From Lentzea sp. NBRC 105346 (GTDB lineage: Bacteria; Actinomycetota; Actinomycetes; Mycobacteriales; Pseudonocardiaceae): 64,000 bases of DNA. Location: the NCBI RefSeq assembly GCF_030269605.1, contig NZ_BSTQ01000001.1:496001-560000 (forward strand). Direction: 5' to 3'. The translations under genes were made by a program, and so were the position numbers. This document shows, piece by piece, positions 1 through 8,572 of this stretch; positions within the stretch are counted from its first letter, which is position 1, and each line of letters begins with the position of its first letter. The notes under the pieces were generated by a model that saw nothing but the letters and a program-made list of their open reading frames with translations, did no database searches and had not been told where the DNA came from.

Positions 1-4
1 CACG

Positions 5-544
5 TCAGAAATCGTCTGCTGCGATCGGTCGCCCAGCGGTGAGGAGCCCGAGCCGGCCGACCGGCACGTCGTAGACGACGACGCCGGCGTCGGGCGGCCC
101 GGCACGCGCGCCGGGGCACAGCCGGCTGATCAGCGTGTGGGCGCTACGGTTGCCCACCAGCACGTGCGCCTTCACGTGGGTGATGCCGCGCGCCGCAGCG
201 CGCACCCCCAGGCGTACGGCGATGGCCGAACCGACCCCGCGGCCGTGCCACCCGTCATCGACGAGCAGGCAGACTTCGGCGCCGCGGCGTCGCATCGGCA
301 GCAGCGACCCGATACCGAGGATGGTCTCGGCACGGGTCGCGACCTCGGTGTGCTGCGCCTTGTCGCGTGTGATCGTGTCGAGATAGGACTCGCAGACGCC
401 GATCCCGGTGGCGAGAAATCGGTGCCGCAGCGCACGGGGTGAGCAACGGTCGACCATCGCGCGGACGGCCGGCAAATCCGCTGCCGCGTCCAGTGGTCGC
501 ACCGTCACCGCCGGACGCAGCTCGAGCGGCATCTGGCCGGTCAT
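5..544 (-). CDS. GNAT-family N-acetyltransferase
   Basis: A 179-residue protein with a GNAT fold signature. Starting at ATG 544, the chain opens with MTGQMPLELRP and carries the acetyl-CoA binding segment DDGWHGRGVGSAI (a Q/RxxGxG/A-type loop) near residues 95-107, followed by the helix and beta-bulge typical of the family. GNAT enzymes move an acetyl group from acetyl-CoA to an amine; nothing here identifies the substrate. An in-frame extension upstream of 544 overlaps the thioesterase gene and is rejected. The chosen start overlaps the thioesterase stop by four bases (ATGA), so the two genes are translationally coupled, and a role in the same biosynthetic cluster is likely. Confidence 0.85.
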   Translation of the reverse strand: MTGQMPLELRPAVTVRPLDAAADLPAVRAMVDRCSPRALRHRFLATGIGVCESYLDTITRDKAQHTEVATRAETILGIGSLLPMRRRGAEVCLLVDDGWHGRGVGSAIAVRLGVRAAARGITHVKAHVLVGNRSAHTLISRLCPGARAGPPDAGVVVYDVPVGRLGLLTAGRPIAADDF

Positions 545-1380
545 GCGGCATGCGCCGTCCGCGCAGAGGCGCCGCTCCAGTCCGTCTGGGTCCGAGGCCA
601 GCCGAGCTCGGCGAGCGCCAGGTCCGCGGGCACGGCGTGGACGAAGAAGTGGCCGCCCGGAAAGGACCGGTGGGTGACCGCCTCCGGCCTGGCGGTCACG
701 TCCGCCCACTGCCGCATCGTGCTCTGCGGCGCGTACCAGTCCTCGGCACCCGACCACGTGATCACGGGGCAGGTGATCGCGGCGCCGCGCGGTGCTGTGT
801 AGGTCTCACAGGCGGTGAGATCAGCCTTGATCACCGGTAGAACGCGACGTGTGAATTCGCGGTCGCGCAGGCGCTGTGGCGAGATCCCGCCCATCGCGAT
901 CAGGCGCCGGACCAGGTCGGTGTCGTGGAACTCGTGCAGGGGACGCGGGGGAGGGCACACCGGAGCACGGCTGCCCGACGCGATGAGCGCCTCGATGCCG
1001 GTGTCGTTGTGCTGCAGGCGAAGCAACACCTCGAACGCGAGCAGTGCGCCCAGACTGTGCCCGTAGAACGCGCAACTCCCGGCCGGTTCCTCGCGCATCG
1101 CCTCGGCGACCGCCCTGGCCATACGGCCCAGCTCAACCTCGAGCACCTCGTGACGCCGCCCCGCACGACCAGGCAGCTGGACAGCGACCAGCTCGACCGT
1201 TGGCGGCAGCTGCTCCGCCCACCGGTCGAACACCGCAGGCCCCGCGCCGGACCATGGAAAGCAGTAGAGCCGGTGAGCGGCACCCGGCTGGGGACGCGGC
1301 CGCACCAGGCAAGCCCGTGCACTGGACTCCACCGAGCCCCCGACGGGCGCTTCATGGGCGTCCCCGGCGGACAACATCAT
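541..1380 (-). CDS. Type II thioesterase (alpha/beta hydrolase)
   Basis: A stand-alone thioesterase of the kind that removes aberrant or stalled acyl groups from carrier proteins of polyketide or nonribosomal peptide synthases. Visible marks are the entry strand RLYCFPWSGAG, the nucleophile elbow GHSLG, the catalytic Asp in SGAEDWYAP and the catalytic His in FPGGHFFVH near the C-terminus. Total length (279 aa) fits the family. The ATG at 1380 follows a GGAAGGG ribosome site by six bases, which is better than the in-frame GTG at 1395. No PKS/NRPS module is in the window; the partner cluster, if any, lies beyond position 1. Confidence 0.92.
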   Translation of the reverse strand: MMLSAGDAHEAPVGGSVESSARACLVRPRPQPGAAHRLYCFPWSGAGPAVFDRWAEQLPPTVELVAVQLPGRAGRRHEVLEVELGRMARAVAEAMREEPAGSCAFYGHSLGALLAFEVLLRLQHNDTGIEALIASGSRAPVCPPPRPLHEFHDTDLVRRLIAMGGISPQRLRDREFTRRVLPVIKADLTACETYTAPRGAAITCPVITWSGAEDWYAPQSTMRQWADVTARPEAVTHRSFPGGHFFVHAVPADLALAELGWPRTQTDWSGASARTAHAA

Positions 1381-1934
1381 CGAAATCCCTTCCACGTGTT
1401 CATTTGCCCGATCGGAAACCCATTTCGGCGCCGAGCATCAGCGAATATGTGCCAGGTCATAGCGCGATAGCGGGATGTGCTTCCAGTGCACAATTCTGCC
1501 GTTTGGCGCACCATGTGCCGGAAGAGTTTCCGGAGATGGTCGCCGGTGGCAGTGTGGCGCCAATCGTCGGTTGACCCCTGCTTATCGATCTGCCCTGCAC
1601 ACTGGCAGATCATCGACGCAGAGTCACGTAACTGGGTCGATTTCCTGCGGTGATGCTGTGTGTGACGCTGATGTGACTGCGCTGGGTAGTCGACGTGTGC
1701 GGTGTCCGTGTTCGTTTTTCCGTTCGGCGGAAACGCAGTACTGTTCGCTGGTGGCTCTCGTCGGAAGGTGATTCTTCCGTCTGGTGGAGAAATTTTACGA
1801 GTCGTCGCCGCAGTGGTTATGGTCTCGGCCGTTGGCATCTTGGCGCACTGCATTCGGGACGACCGACAGCGTGAGACAAGGGCCTGCGGCGCGGCCGCAC
1901 CTAATTCACCTGGGCACTTGGGGGTCAGCTGACT
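1381..1934. other. Intergenic region between divergent genes
   Basis: About 550 bases, less GC-rich than the flanking genes, separating the leftward thioesterase operon from the rightward phosphatase-like gene. It must contain both promoters. I see no convincing conserved promoter pair, RNA or complete coding sequence. A leftward open frame here has shadow-like composition. Confidence 0.5.
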
Positions 1935-2816
1935 ATGTCACCGCGAGCGCACGAGCTGCAGAGCGTCGCCGAAGGCCTGGCGGCTGTGGCGGCCGAGTAC
2001 ATCCGCCGCGAGCGGGCCGCCGGAGGTGTCGGTCCGTGGACCGCGTCCCGAATCGCGAGCCGTGCCGGTCCCGACGTGTCGCTTGATGAAGACGCCGAGC
2101 GGCTGCTGCGAGATCAGGTCGCGCGTCACCGGCCGCACGATCACGTTGTCGGCAAAGAAGAAGGCGGCCACCTACGCACCGCCGGTGCGGAAGTCATCTG
2201 GATCGTCGATGCTCTCGACGGCGGCCCGAACTGCGCGGCGGGCATGCCCGCCTACTGCAGTTCGATCGCCGCGTTGGTCGACAGAGTCGTCGTCGCCAGT
2301 GCGGTATCGGAACCGCGGTCCGGTCGCGTCTGGTCGGCCGCGCTGGGTGAAGGCGCCAGGTTGTTCGACCCGGCTGTGTCCACCGACTGGCACCTCCTGC
2401 GGGTCAGGGAGACGCGAGACCTCGAGCGCTGTGTGCTCGCCACCGGCTACAGCGCACACGACCCGAACGAACGCGCCGACCAGGCAGCGGTGATCGCCTG
2501 CCTTCTCCCGCACATCCTCGACATCCGGCACTCCGGATCACCCGCGCTCGACCTGTGCCATGTCGCCGCCGGATGGGTTGACGCCTCCGTCCATCACGGA
2601 CTGAACATCTGGACCTGGGCGGCCGGGCTGCTCATCGCCGAGGAAGCAGGCGCGATCACCCATTGGCCCGGCACCGCAGGGCCCGGCGAACGCGTCGGCA
2701 ACCCAGCTCTCGCAGCTACACCCGGCATCACCGCCGACCTGCTGGACGCGCTGCACGACGCGGGCGCCCACACCCTGCACACCGGAAACCCGCGCGTTCT
2801 CGGCTCCCTGCCTTGA
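1935..2816 (+). CDS. Inositol monophosphatase-like protein with altered metal site
   Basis: A 293-residue member of the IMPase/FBPase/CysQ fold. The family motif WIVDPIDGTxNF appears as WIVDALDGGPNCAAG near residues 90-104, the upstream Glu motif as VGKEEGG, and the second metal motif WDxAAG as WTWAAGLLIAEEAGA. Two metal-associated positions have therefore changed (Pro-Ile to Ala-Leu with Thr to Gly, and the WD Asp to Thr). The protein may be a weak enzyme or a binding protein. A GGGGGT sequence lies about 9 bases before the ATG. The next gene follows after 58 bases on the same strand. Confidence 0.8.
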   Translation: MSPRAHELQSVAEGLAAVAAEYIRRERAAGGVGPWTASRIASRAGPDVSLDEDAERLLRDQVARHRPHDHVVGKEEGGHLRTAGAEVIWIVDALDGGPNCAAGMPAYCSSIAALVDRVVVASAVSEPRSGRVWSAALGEGARLFDPAVSTDWHLLRVRETRDLERCVLATGYSAHDPNERADQAAVIACLLPHILDIRHSGSPALDLCHVAAGWVDASVHHGLNIWTWAAGLLIAEEAGAITHWPGTAGPGERVGNPALAATPGITADLLDALHDAGAHTLHTGNPRVLGSLP

Positions 2817-2874
2817 CTGACTCGCGGCGACCCCCCAGGCGTTCCAAGCAAACACTGATGTTTCAAGGAGATTC

Positions 2875-3603
2875 ATGCGTGCACGCATCGAGATCCCGCG
2901 GTTCGATCCAGACGCGCTCAAGCTCGCCCGCCGCGAGGCCGGACTCACGCGCACGGCACTGGGCAAACGCCTCCGGCGGTCCAGGCACGCCGTGCTCACA
3001 TGGGAAGACGGAACCGCACCGATTCCCGCCCAGGATCTTCGTGCTGTGGCGGAGATCTTCGGCTGTACACCCGCAGACCTGCAGCACCCACCCCCAGGCG
3101 AACCCACACTCGCCGACCAGCGGATGCGCCTCGGGCTCACCGTTGACGAGCTCTGCGAGCGTTTCCACCACCGCGAACGCCAGCCGACCACCACCACGTG
3201 GCGGTCGCACGCGCGCGGCGGTGACCGGGAACGTCATCTCGTAGCGCTGCCGGCGTGGGCCATCGGCGCAGGACGCATCCACATCCGGGTGCGTCGGCTG
3301 AAGCTCTGGGAGGAGACGGGACGGCTCGGATCCGCCGACGAGGAACGCAACCCCATTGCACTGGCCAGTCTGCTGGGCACCTACGTCGATTCGATCACCA
3401 CCTATCTCAGCACCGGTGAGTTGCCCAGAGACATCGCCGGCGTGCTTGCCGCGGGGCTCCTGCTGCCCGTGACGCACGTACAGGCAGCGTTCGCTGCGTC
3501 CCGCAGGGCGCACGACGACGAGTCGCTTGAGGACGAGGCGCTCGACGATGACCGCGCCGCCGGCGAGCAGGCCGGCATCCCGGTTTTGGCAGGCCACCGG
3601 TGA
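2875..3603 (+). CDS. XRE-family helix-turn-helix regulator
   Basis: A 242-residue protein with a clear XRE helix-turn-helix at residues 12-65 (LARREAGLTRTALGKRLRRS then WEDGTAPIPAQDLRAVAEIFG) and a second, weaker HTH-like segment (LADQRMRLGLTVDELCERF) around residues 80-102. The remainder has no family I recognise and ends in an acidic stretch (DDESLEDEALDDD). A strong AAGGAG site precedes the ATG. Its stop codon overlaps the GTG start of a tiny membrane protein, so the two are probably co-translated. The target promoters are unknown. Confidence 0.8.
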   Translation: MRARIEIPRFDPDALKLARREAGLTRTALGKRLRRSRHAVLTWEDGTAPIPAQDLRAVAEIFGCTPADLQHPPPGEPTLADQRMRLGLTVDELCERFHHRERQPTTTTWRSHARGGDRERHLVALPAWAIGAGRIHIRVRRLKLWEETGRLGSADEERNPIALASLLGTYVDSITTYLSTGELPRDIAGVLAAGLLLPVTHVQAAFAASRRAHDDESLEDEALDDDRAAGEQAGIPVLAGHR

Positions 3604-3737
3604 GCCGCGCTCGGCACCGTGCCACGCCACCTCCGTCCCAGCGCGGTCTGGGGCACCGGCCACGGGTGCTGGCACTCGTCGCCGCCACCGCGCTGATCGG
3701 CGCCGCGATCGTCCTCGCCACACGCCGCCGCACCTGA
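3600..3737 (+). CDS. Tiny membrane protein coupled to the XRE regulator
   Basis: A 45-codon frame starting with GTG inside the GTGA overlap with the regulator's stop. The peptide has a basic N-terminus (MSRARHRATPPPSQRG), one predicted transmembrane helix (VLALVAATALIGAAIVLA, residues 23-40) and a TRRRT tail. The translational coupling and the single well-formed helix argue that it is real, though it is short. It could be a membrane anchor or signal-sensing partner of the regulator; that role is inference. Confidence 0.5.
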   Translation: MSRARHRATPPPSQRGLGHRPRVLALVAATALIGAAIVLATRRRT

Positions 3738-4099
3738 ACCTCGTGCGTGACAATCCGAGATCGCGACCTGGACTGGTCCCCAGTCCCGCGGCCTCGCCGG
3801 GCACCCCGACGACACCCGGCGATCACTGAATCAAACACGTCGATTTTCCAGACTCGCCATCACGCGGGACCAACGGTAACCGGAAACAGGGCAATAGACC
3901 GGCAGGTGGCTACCTGCCGATACTTCGTTGTTTCCTCTTCGCGAGAACCTTCCATGCATTACTTGCCTTGTTTTCGTTGACCGACTCTCAGTCGTTTCGT
4001 TCTCCTTGATACGCGCCGCCGCGTTCGCTGCACACGACTCTTGAATGCGATCGCAGCGGCCCGACTCGCCCACTTCTCACCCTTGAGGGGAACACCACA
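3738..4099. other. Intergenic leader of the DUF6355-like gene
   Basis: About 360 bases with several AT-richer patches, for example around 3950-3980. It probably holds the promoter of the secreted-protein gene at 4100. No coding sequence or strong hairpin was recognised. Confidence 0.4.
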
Positions 4100-4513
4100 G
4101 TGAATCGAAAGATCGTCGGCCGCTTCGCGGCATCGCTCGCCGTTGCCACCGCCATGCTCGGCGGCGGCTTCGCCGGAAGCGCCCATGCGCAGGTGGGCGC
4201 CCCTTGGACGGTCAACGCGGGCAGTTCGGCATCGAACATCCAGCTCAACGCCTGGGCCGGTGTCACCACCCGCGCCCCTGCCGCCAGCAACGAACTCTCC
4301 GCCACAGGGCAATGTGGCTTCTACCGCGACAGCCGCGACGCGTGGTACCGCCACTGTGGCGGCGGCATGCTCATCATCAAGGTGCGCTCGTGGTGGGGAG
4401 CCGAAGTCCGGGAACTCTGTGTGTGGCCCGGCGACACGAACCTTTCCCAGCACGACGGAACAAAAGGGATGGGCTACATCACCTACGCGTGGGCCGACCG
4501 TCCCGGATGCTGA
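4100..4513 (+). CDS. Secreted DUF6355-like four-cysteine protein (copy 1)
   Basis: A 137-residue protein with a signal peptide (residues 1-30, ending AGSAHA before QVGAP) and a small mature domain with four cysteines at 72, 86, 107 and 137. The core pattern is CGFYRD...WYRHCG...LCVWPGDTNLS. This matches my recollection of DUF6355, a domain annotated in actinobacteria as natural-product associated; its function is unknown. The paralog at 8573 has the same architecture, cysteine spacing and VNPGVTNLS segment. AGGGG lies upstream of the GTG start. Two disulfides in the exported protein are likely. Confidence 0.85.
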   Translation: MNRKIVGRFAASLAVATAMLGGGFAGSAHAQVGAPWTVNAGSSASNIQLNAWAGVTTRAPAASNELSATGQCGFYRDSRDAWYRHCGGGMLIIKVRSWWGAEVRELCVWPGDTNLSQHDGTKGMGYITYAWADRPGC

Positions 4514-4655
4514 GGAACTAGCTCCCGTCGCGCCGCACGTTCCGCGCCGCACTTTCCGTGTGTGCCGCTCTGTGGCGGCGATTCACAACTGATTCGCCGC
4601 CACAGAGTCCGCAGGTCGCCACTTCATCATTTTGGAATGCCAGGGGGATTTTCAC

Positions 4656-5702
4656 ATGCGCACACAGGCCACCGTCCTGGTGCTGTGCCTGACCGCCGCC
4701 GCTGCGGTCGCCTGCACCGCGGATCCGCCCCATCCCGCCGCGCCGAGCACCAGTGATGCGGCGCCCGTCCAGGTCAACGACGCCATCCCGCAGGAGCTGC
4801 GCGCCAAGGCCATCGCCTACGCCGGCTTCCGCGCCATCGACGCCTGCGGAATGCACGATCCGAAGGCCGCCGAGAAGATCACCGGTGACAAGGGCGACCA
4901 GATCGCGCCCGCCGCCAGGGGTCTCAACCAGTGCTCGCTCGACCTGAACAAGAGCGAGTTCGAGTCCACCTGGAGTTTCCAGATCGACGTCGGCGACGAC
5001 TTCGGTGCGGACCGGCGGCGGGAAGCCGCGCCCGAGGACATCGCCGGCATGCGGGTGTTTCGGCGCGAGTCCGATCGCAACTGCGAGCTCGTCCGCCCGC
5101 TCGACGACGAATACGGCATCCGGCTCACCGTCAGCCCGCGCACCGCGCGCGACCAGCCGCCGCCCAAGCCCGCCTGCGACGTCGCGCGCGAGTACGTGAA
5201 GGACACCGCCGAGCTGTGGAAGACCCCACCCCAGCGGGGGGCCGGCCGCACCAGTCCCGACCTGCCACTGGGCCGCGTGGACCCGTGCGACGCCTTGAGT
5301 GCGGCCTTGGCCGATCTCGGCGGCGAACCGGTCATGCGGCCCCGCGGCCCCTACGAGTGCCAGGCCAAAGCCAAGAACGGCGTAGTCCAAAAAGGACAAC
5401 CGCCGAACGAGATCTCGGTGACGCTCGGTGCCGACACCGACCCCACCGTCCTGCTCACCCTCGCGGGCAGCTCCTCCAAGGAGTACAAGGGCGCCGACAT
5501 CGCGGGCAGCAAAGCCGTGCTGATGCAGAGCAAGACCGGTTGCCGCACCGAAGTGATCTACAAGCCGGAGATCAGCCTCATCGCCGACGCCCGTGCCGAG
5601 GACGCCACACCCACCTACCAAGTCGTGGAAGTCCGCACGGCGTCCTGCGACATCGCCCCCGCCATCACCGAGAAGATCATGAACAAGATCGGCGGCCGCT
5701 GA
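4656..5702 (+). CDS. DUF3558-like lipoprotein
   Basis: A 348-residue lipoprotein. The ATG at 4656 follows an AGGGGG site; an in-frame ATG at 4632 is less well placed. The signal ends in AAAAVAC, a lipobox with Cys21 as the lipid anchor. The mature chain contains two repeats of a Cys-rich unit (DACGM...NQCSLD and VDPCDAL...PYECQAK) reminiscent of DUF3558, a family of actinobacterial cell-surface lipoproteins of unknown function. It is the first gene of a four-gene chain with one-to-fourteen-base junctions. No catalytic motif is visible. Confidence 0.85.
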   Translation: MRTQATVLVLCLTAAAAVACTADPPHPAAPSTSDAAPVQVNDAIPQELRAKAIAYAGFRAIDACGMHDPKAAEKITGDKGDQIAPAARGLNQCSLDLNKSEFESTWSFQIDVGDDFGADRRREAAPEDIAGMRVFRRESDRNCELVRPLDDEYGIRLTVSPRTARDQPPPKPACDVAREYVKDTAELWKTPPQRGAGRTSPDLPLGRVDPCDALSAALADLGGEPVMRPRGPYECQAKAKNGVVQKGQPPNEISVTLGADTDPTVLLTLAGSSSKEYKGADIAGSKAVLMQSKTGCRTEVIYKPEISLIADARAEDATPTYQVVEVRTASCDIAPAITEKIMNKIGGR

Positions 5703-6403
5703 TGAGCATCCGAACCGTCACGGCTCTGCTCGCCGCGATCACCCTCGCCGCCGGATGTACCGGCGTTGAGACGGGCGGTCCCGCTCCCAGCGCACCAGAC
5801 GGTGCCGGTAACACCTCCACCGGATCGGGGACATGCTCGCGGAGCGCCACACCCCAGACCTGCGTCGAGTGGGTCAAGACCACGCCCGCGACCGGCGACC
5901 AGCTCTTCGCCACCTGGAACGAAGACCAGAGCCGCGCCGTCCAGATGCTGTGCTCAGCCATCCCCGACGAGGCGCTGCAACGCTGGCTCGGTACCGGCTT
6001 CTATCGCGTGATCGAAGCCGAGCGCAGCTGCGCGATCTGGTCGGACAGCAACGAACTCGGCATCGAGCTCGGCCTCTACGGCCGCAACTCCCTCAGCGAC
6101 TACCTCAGCCACTACAAGTCGGACCCGCGCACGGCCAAGGACACCCAGGAGCTCACCTTCGGTGCAGTCCCTGCCATGCGGGTCGCCATCCCCGACGACG
6201 TTGACGGCAAGGGCCGTGACCAAGAGGACTACACCCTCGCCCCCACCGGCAACCCCGCCAAGCCCGGTGTTCTGCAGATCCGGCTGGTACTCGACCCACC
6301 ACGCGGCAAGGACCGCGGCCGCGCTCCGGTCAATCGCGCACGCCTCGAGTTCCGCGAACAGGTCGCCACCGAGCTGCTGAAAGTCCTTTTCCCACAACGA
6401 TAA
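5702..6403 (+). CDS. Lipoprotein, DUF3558-like
   Basis: A 233-residue protein with signal MSIRTVTALLAAITLAAGC, where the lipobox Cys19 is followed by a Gly/Ser/Thr-rich linker. The mature domain has paired cysteines (CSRSATPQTC and MLCSAIP...RSCAIW) and no enzyme motif. The start codon shares one base with the upstream stop (TGATG), indicating coupling with the previous lipoprotein. A membrane-anchored extracytoplasmic role is inferred from the signal only. Confidence 0.83.
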   Translation: MSIRTVTALLAAITLAAGCTGVETGGPAPSAPDGAGNTSTGSGTCSRSATPQTCVEWVKTTPATGDQLFATWNEDQSRAVQMLCSAIPDEALQRWLGTGFYRVIEAERSCAIWSDSNELGIELGLYGRNSLSDYLSHYKSDPRTAKDTQELTFGAVPAMRVAIPDDVDGKGRDQEDYTLAPTGNPAKPGVLQIRLVLDPPRGKDRGRAPVNRARLEFREQVATELLKVLFPQR

Positions 6404-6416
6404 CCAGGGGGACACC

Positions 6417-7106
6417 ATGCCTGTGAATGTCGTGATCCGCGCCTGTGTCACCGCAGCAGCGGCAGGCGCGATCCTGGCCGGATGCACCACCACCGTCACC
6501 GGAACACCGACCGCGCAACCAGCAAGCAGCGACGCCTCCGCCCCACAGAACACCGCACCCGACAGCCCCGGCCAACAGAACGATCAGGCAGCCGTCAAAC
6601 TCGGCGACCTCAACATACCCGCCGACGCCAAGTCCGTCGGCGCTCCGTTCGACCCGTGCCAGGTCGGATGGCCGGCTTTTCCCGAGGCGGTGCGCCCGCG
6701 GCAGGAGAAGAAGCCCAAGCTTCGGGATTCCGGCGGCGACATTCCGTTCGACACGGCATGCAGGTACGACAACAGCGACGACGTCAAAGGCACCGTCGAC
6801 CCGAAGACCGGCCAGGCCACGGTGAAGTCCGGAAAGGACTTGATCGCGTTGATCATATGGTCCAAGCCTGGCGGTATTCCGGGGAATCCGGCTGAGGTGA
6901 AGGGCGCAGTCGCGGCGACATTCGCTGGAAAGGCCGGCTGGACGAAGACGGGGGCCACCTCCAAGGGCAGTCCCATCTGCACCACCGCGGTCCAACTCGC
7001 CAACGGCGTCGGCGGCGTGTCCGTCACCAACTCCCGCTTCCCCCAGACCGACACCTGCGAGATCGCCAAGGCCGTCACCGACAAGATCGCCGCCGCAACG
7101 CCATGA
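6417..7106 (+). CDS. Lipoprotein, DUF3558-like
   Basis: A 229-residue lipoprotein (signal through AILAGC, lipid Cys23) with a Thr/Ser/Pro/Gln-rich linker and a domain containing FDPCQVGWPAF and DTACRYDNSDD, the Cys-pair pattern seen in DUF3558-type proteins. A CAGGGGGAC site precedes the ATG. The stop overlaps the next start by four bases (ATGA). It is the third of three consecutive lipoproteins that probably act together at the outer face of the membrane. Confidence 0.83.
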   Translation: MPVNVVIRACVTAAAAGAILAGCTTTVTGTPTAQPASSDASAPQNTAPDSPGQQNDQAAVKLGDLNIPADAKSVGAPFDPCQVGWPAFPEAVRPRQEKKPKLRDSGGDIPFDTACRYDNSDDVKGTVDPKTGQATVKSGKDLIALIIWSKPGGIPGNPAEVKGAVAATFAGKAGWTKTGATSKGSPICTTAVQLANGVGGVSVTNSRFPQTDTCEIAKAVTDKIAAATP

Positions 7107-8101
7107 CCACACACCGCGCGGAACCAGCGCCGACCAACCCCGAGAAAACCCTGCCGCTACCGAAACTCAGTGCCGCGCGACTACTCGCGCTCGCGCTGTA
7201 CCTCCCGGCGCGCGGCTGGTGGCACCGCACCGACACCGGAACCAAAATCCTGATCATCGTCCTGATCGCCGCGATCACCGTGATCAGTCTCCGCACCGCC
7301 GAGGCAGTCCCACCAGCGCCCGCAGCGCCGAACCCCACCACCAGCGCCACGGCGACGAGCCCCGCCGCGCCGACCGTGACCGCGACCCCGGCCGTCGAAG
7401 ACCCGGCGGCGATCCCGCCCCGACGACCCGACGCGGCGCAGCGACGCCTGCTGCCCGTCGCTCTGGTCGGCGCGACCATCCCGGACGCGCCCAGAGACCC
7501 TTCGCCGTACGCGGATCCGGGACCGACGGTCCTGCATCCCACCACCGAGGTCATCGCCTACACCGAACCTGGCGGCACGCCGATCGCACGGCTCCCGGAA
7601 CGCCAGATCATCGCCCCGACGCGCCTGCCCGTCATCGCCCGGCAGCCCGGCTGGGCCATGGTGCTGCTGCCTGGCACACCGGGCCCCGACGCCATCTCAC
7701 CCGCAGGCTGGATCCACCTCGAACCCGCTGTCGAACTCACCGACATCGGCCGGCGCATCGAAATCGACCACAGCACCGGAAGCATCGCCGTCCTCGCCGA
7801 ACTCGGCCGGGCCACGACCACATCGACCCTGACCACGCCGGTACCCGGCTCGGCCCCGCGCACGTTCGTCGCCATCGGCGCCGCCACCGCCAACCTTCCC
7901 TGGCCCCTGACACTGATGTGGCCCTTCACCATCACCGGGGACAAGCTGTGCGCCACCCTGTTCGGCGGCATCAGCGTCCCCGGCCTCCCCGCACGCTCGC
8001 CGCTCGGCACCCCAGACGCCACAGGCTGCCTGACAGCCCCCGCATCCCTGCATGACGCCCTCACTGCCGTCCCGGCCGGCGCAACGGTGATCAGCCGATG
8101 A
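7103..8101 (+). CDS. Membrane-anchored L,D-transpeptidase homolog lacking the catalytic His
   Basis: A 332-residue protein with a cytoplasmic N-terminus, one transmembrane helix (ILIIVLIAAITVIS, about residues 49-62) and a Pro/Ala/Thr linker. The C-terminal half follows the layout of the functional L,D-transpeptidase at 21823-22788: VLHPTTEVIAYTEPGGTPIA corresponds to VVHPTVKVAAYASPGGPAVA, and the end GCLTAPASLHDALTAVPAGATVISR lines up with GCIRVPPDALNLLSTEVPLGTPVLIR (only part of each shown here). Cys309 is kept, but the upstream His and the Ser/His before the Gly-Cys pair are absent. It is probably not a working transpeptidase and may bind peptidoglycan or partner the lipoproteins encoded just upstream. 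Confidence 0.75.
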   Translation: MTTHRAEPAPTNPEKTLPLPKLSAARLLALALYLPARGWWHRTDTGTKILIIVLIAAITVISLRTAEAVPPAPAAPNPTTSATATSPAAPTVTATPAVEDPAAIPPRRPDAAQRRLLPVALVGATIPDAPRDPSPYADPGPTVLHPTTEVIAYTEPGGTPIARLPERQIIAPTRLPVIARQPGWAMVLLPGTPGPDAISPAGWIHLEPAVELTDIGRRIEIDHSTGSIAVLAELGRATTTSTLTTPVPGSAPRTFVAIGAATANLPWPLTLMWPFTITGDKLCATLFGGISVPGLPARSPLGTPDATGCLTAPASLHDALTAVPAGATVISR

Positions 8102-8350
8102 CGGGTGTCGCGACCAGCGCCTTCGTTCACCACGGTGCTGACCATCCAGCGAGCGGTGCACCACGCGTCCGCCAGCTTCTCGGAATCCCTCCCTGCCCGA
8201 GATGGCATGCCACGAGGTGGCCAGTCAGCAGGCGCTCGTCGCGGTCGGACCGCCGCGCGGCGCGGCGAAGAGCACGTACGCCCCGCGATCCAGCCGTCGT
8301 GAGACGAGGCAATCGCGCCGCCGAGTTGTCGAAGGTTCTCAGAGCCATCA

Positions 8351-8390
8351 AATGCGCGACGTCCCGCGCATTGGTGTGCCTATAAATATC
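8351..8390 (+). promoter_or_regulatory. Candidate operator and -10 box before the second DUF6355-like gene
   Basis: A perfect 8-6-8 inverted repeat (AATGCGCG, 8351-8358; CGCGCATT, 8365-8372) is followed eight bases later by TATAAAT (8381-8387), a good -10 match. The rest of 8102-8572 shows no other structure. The site lies about 190 bases before the start at 8573, which would imply a long 5' leader. Regulatory function is inferred. Confidence 0.35.
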
Positions 8391-8572
8391 CCCCCGCATC
8401 CCGGCATTGCATGAGTTTGAACCACTGCGTTGACGCGTTCATGACTCTTCGAGTGTTCTGTGATTCAGATCGCAAAGCCATTTCGCCCTCCGATTGGGGT
8501 GTCGCGTCCGCGAATGGATTTCTTGCCGATCGACAGCAAGCGAATCGCTCAAACCAGGAAGAGGAAACTCTC

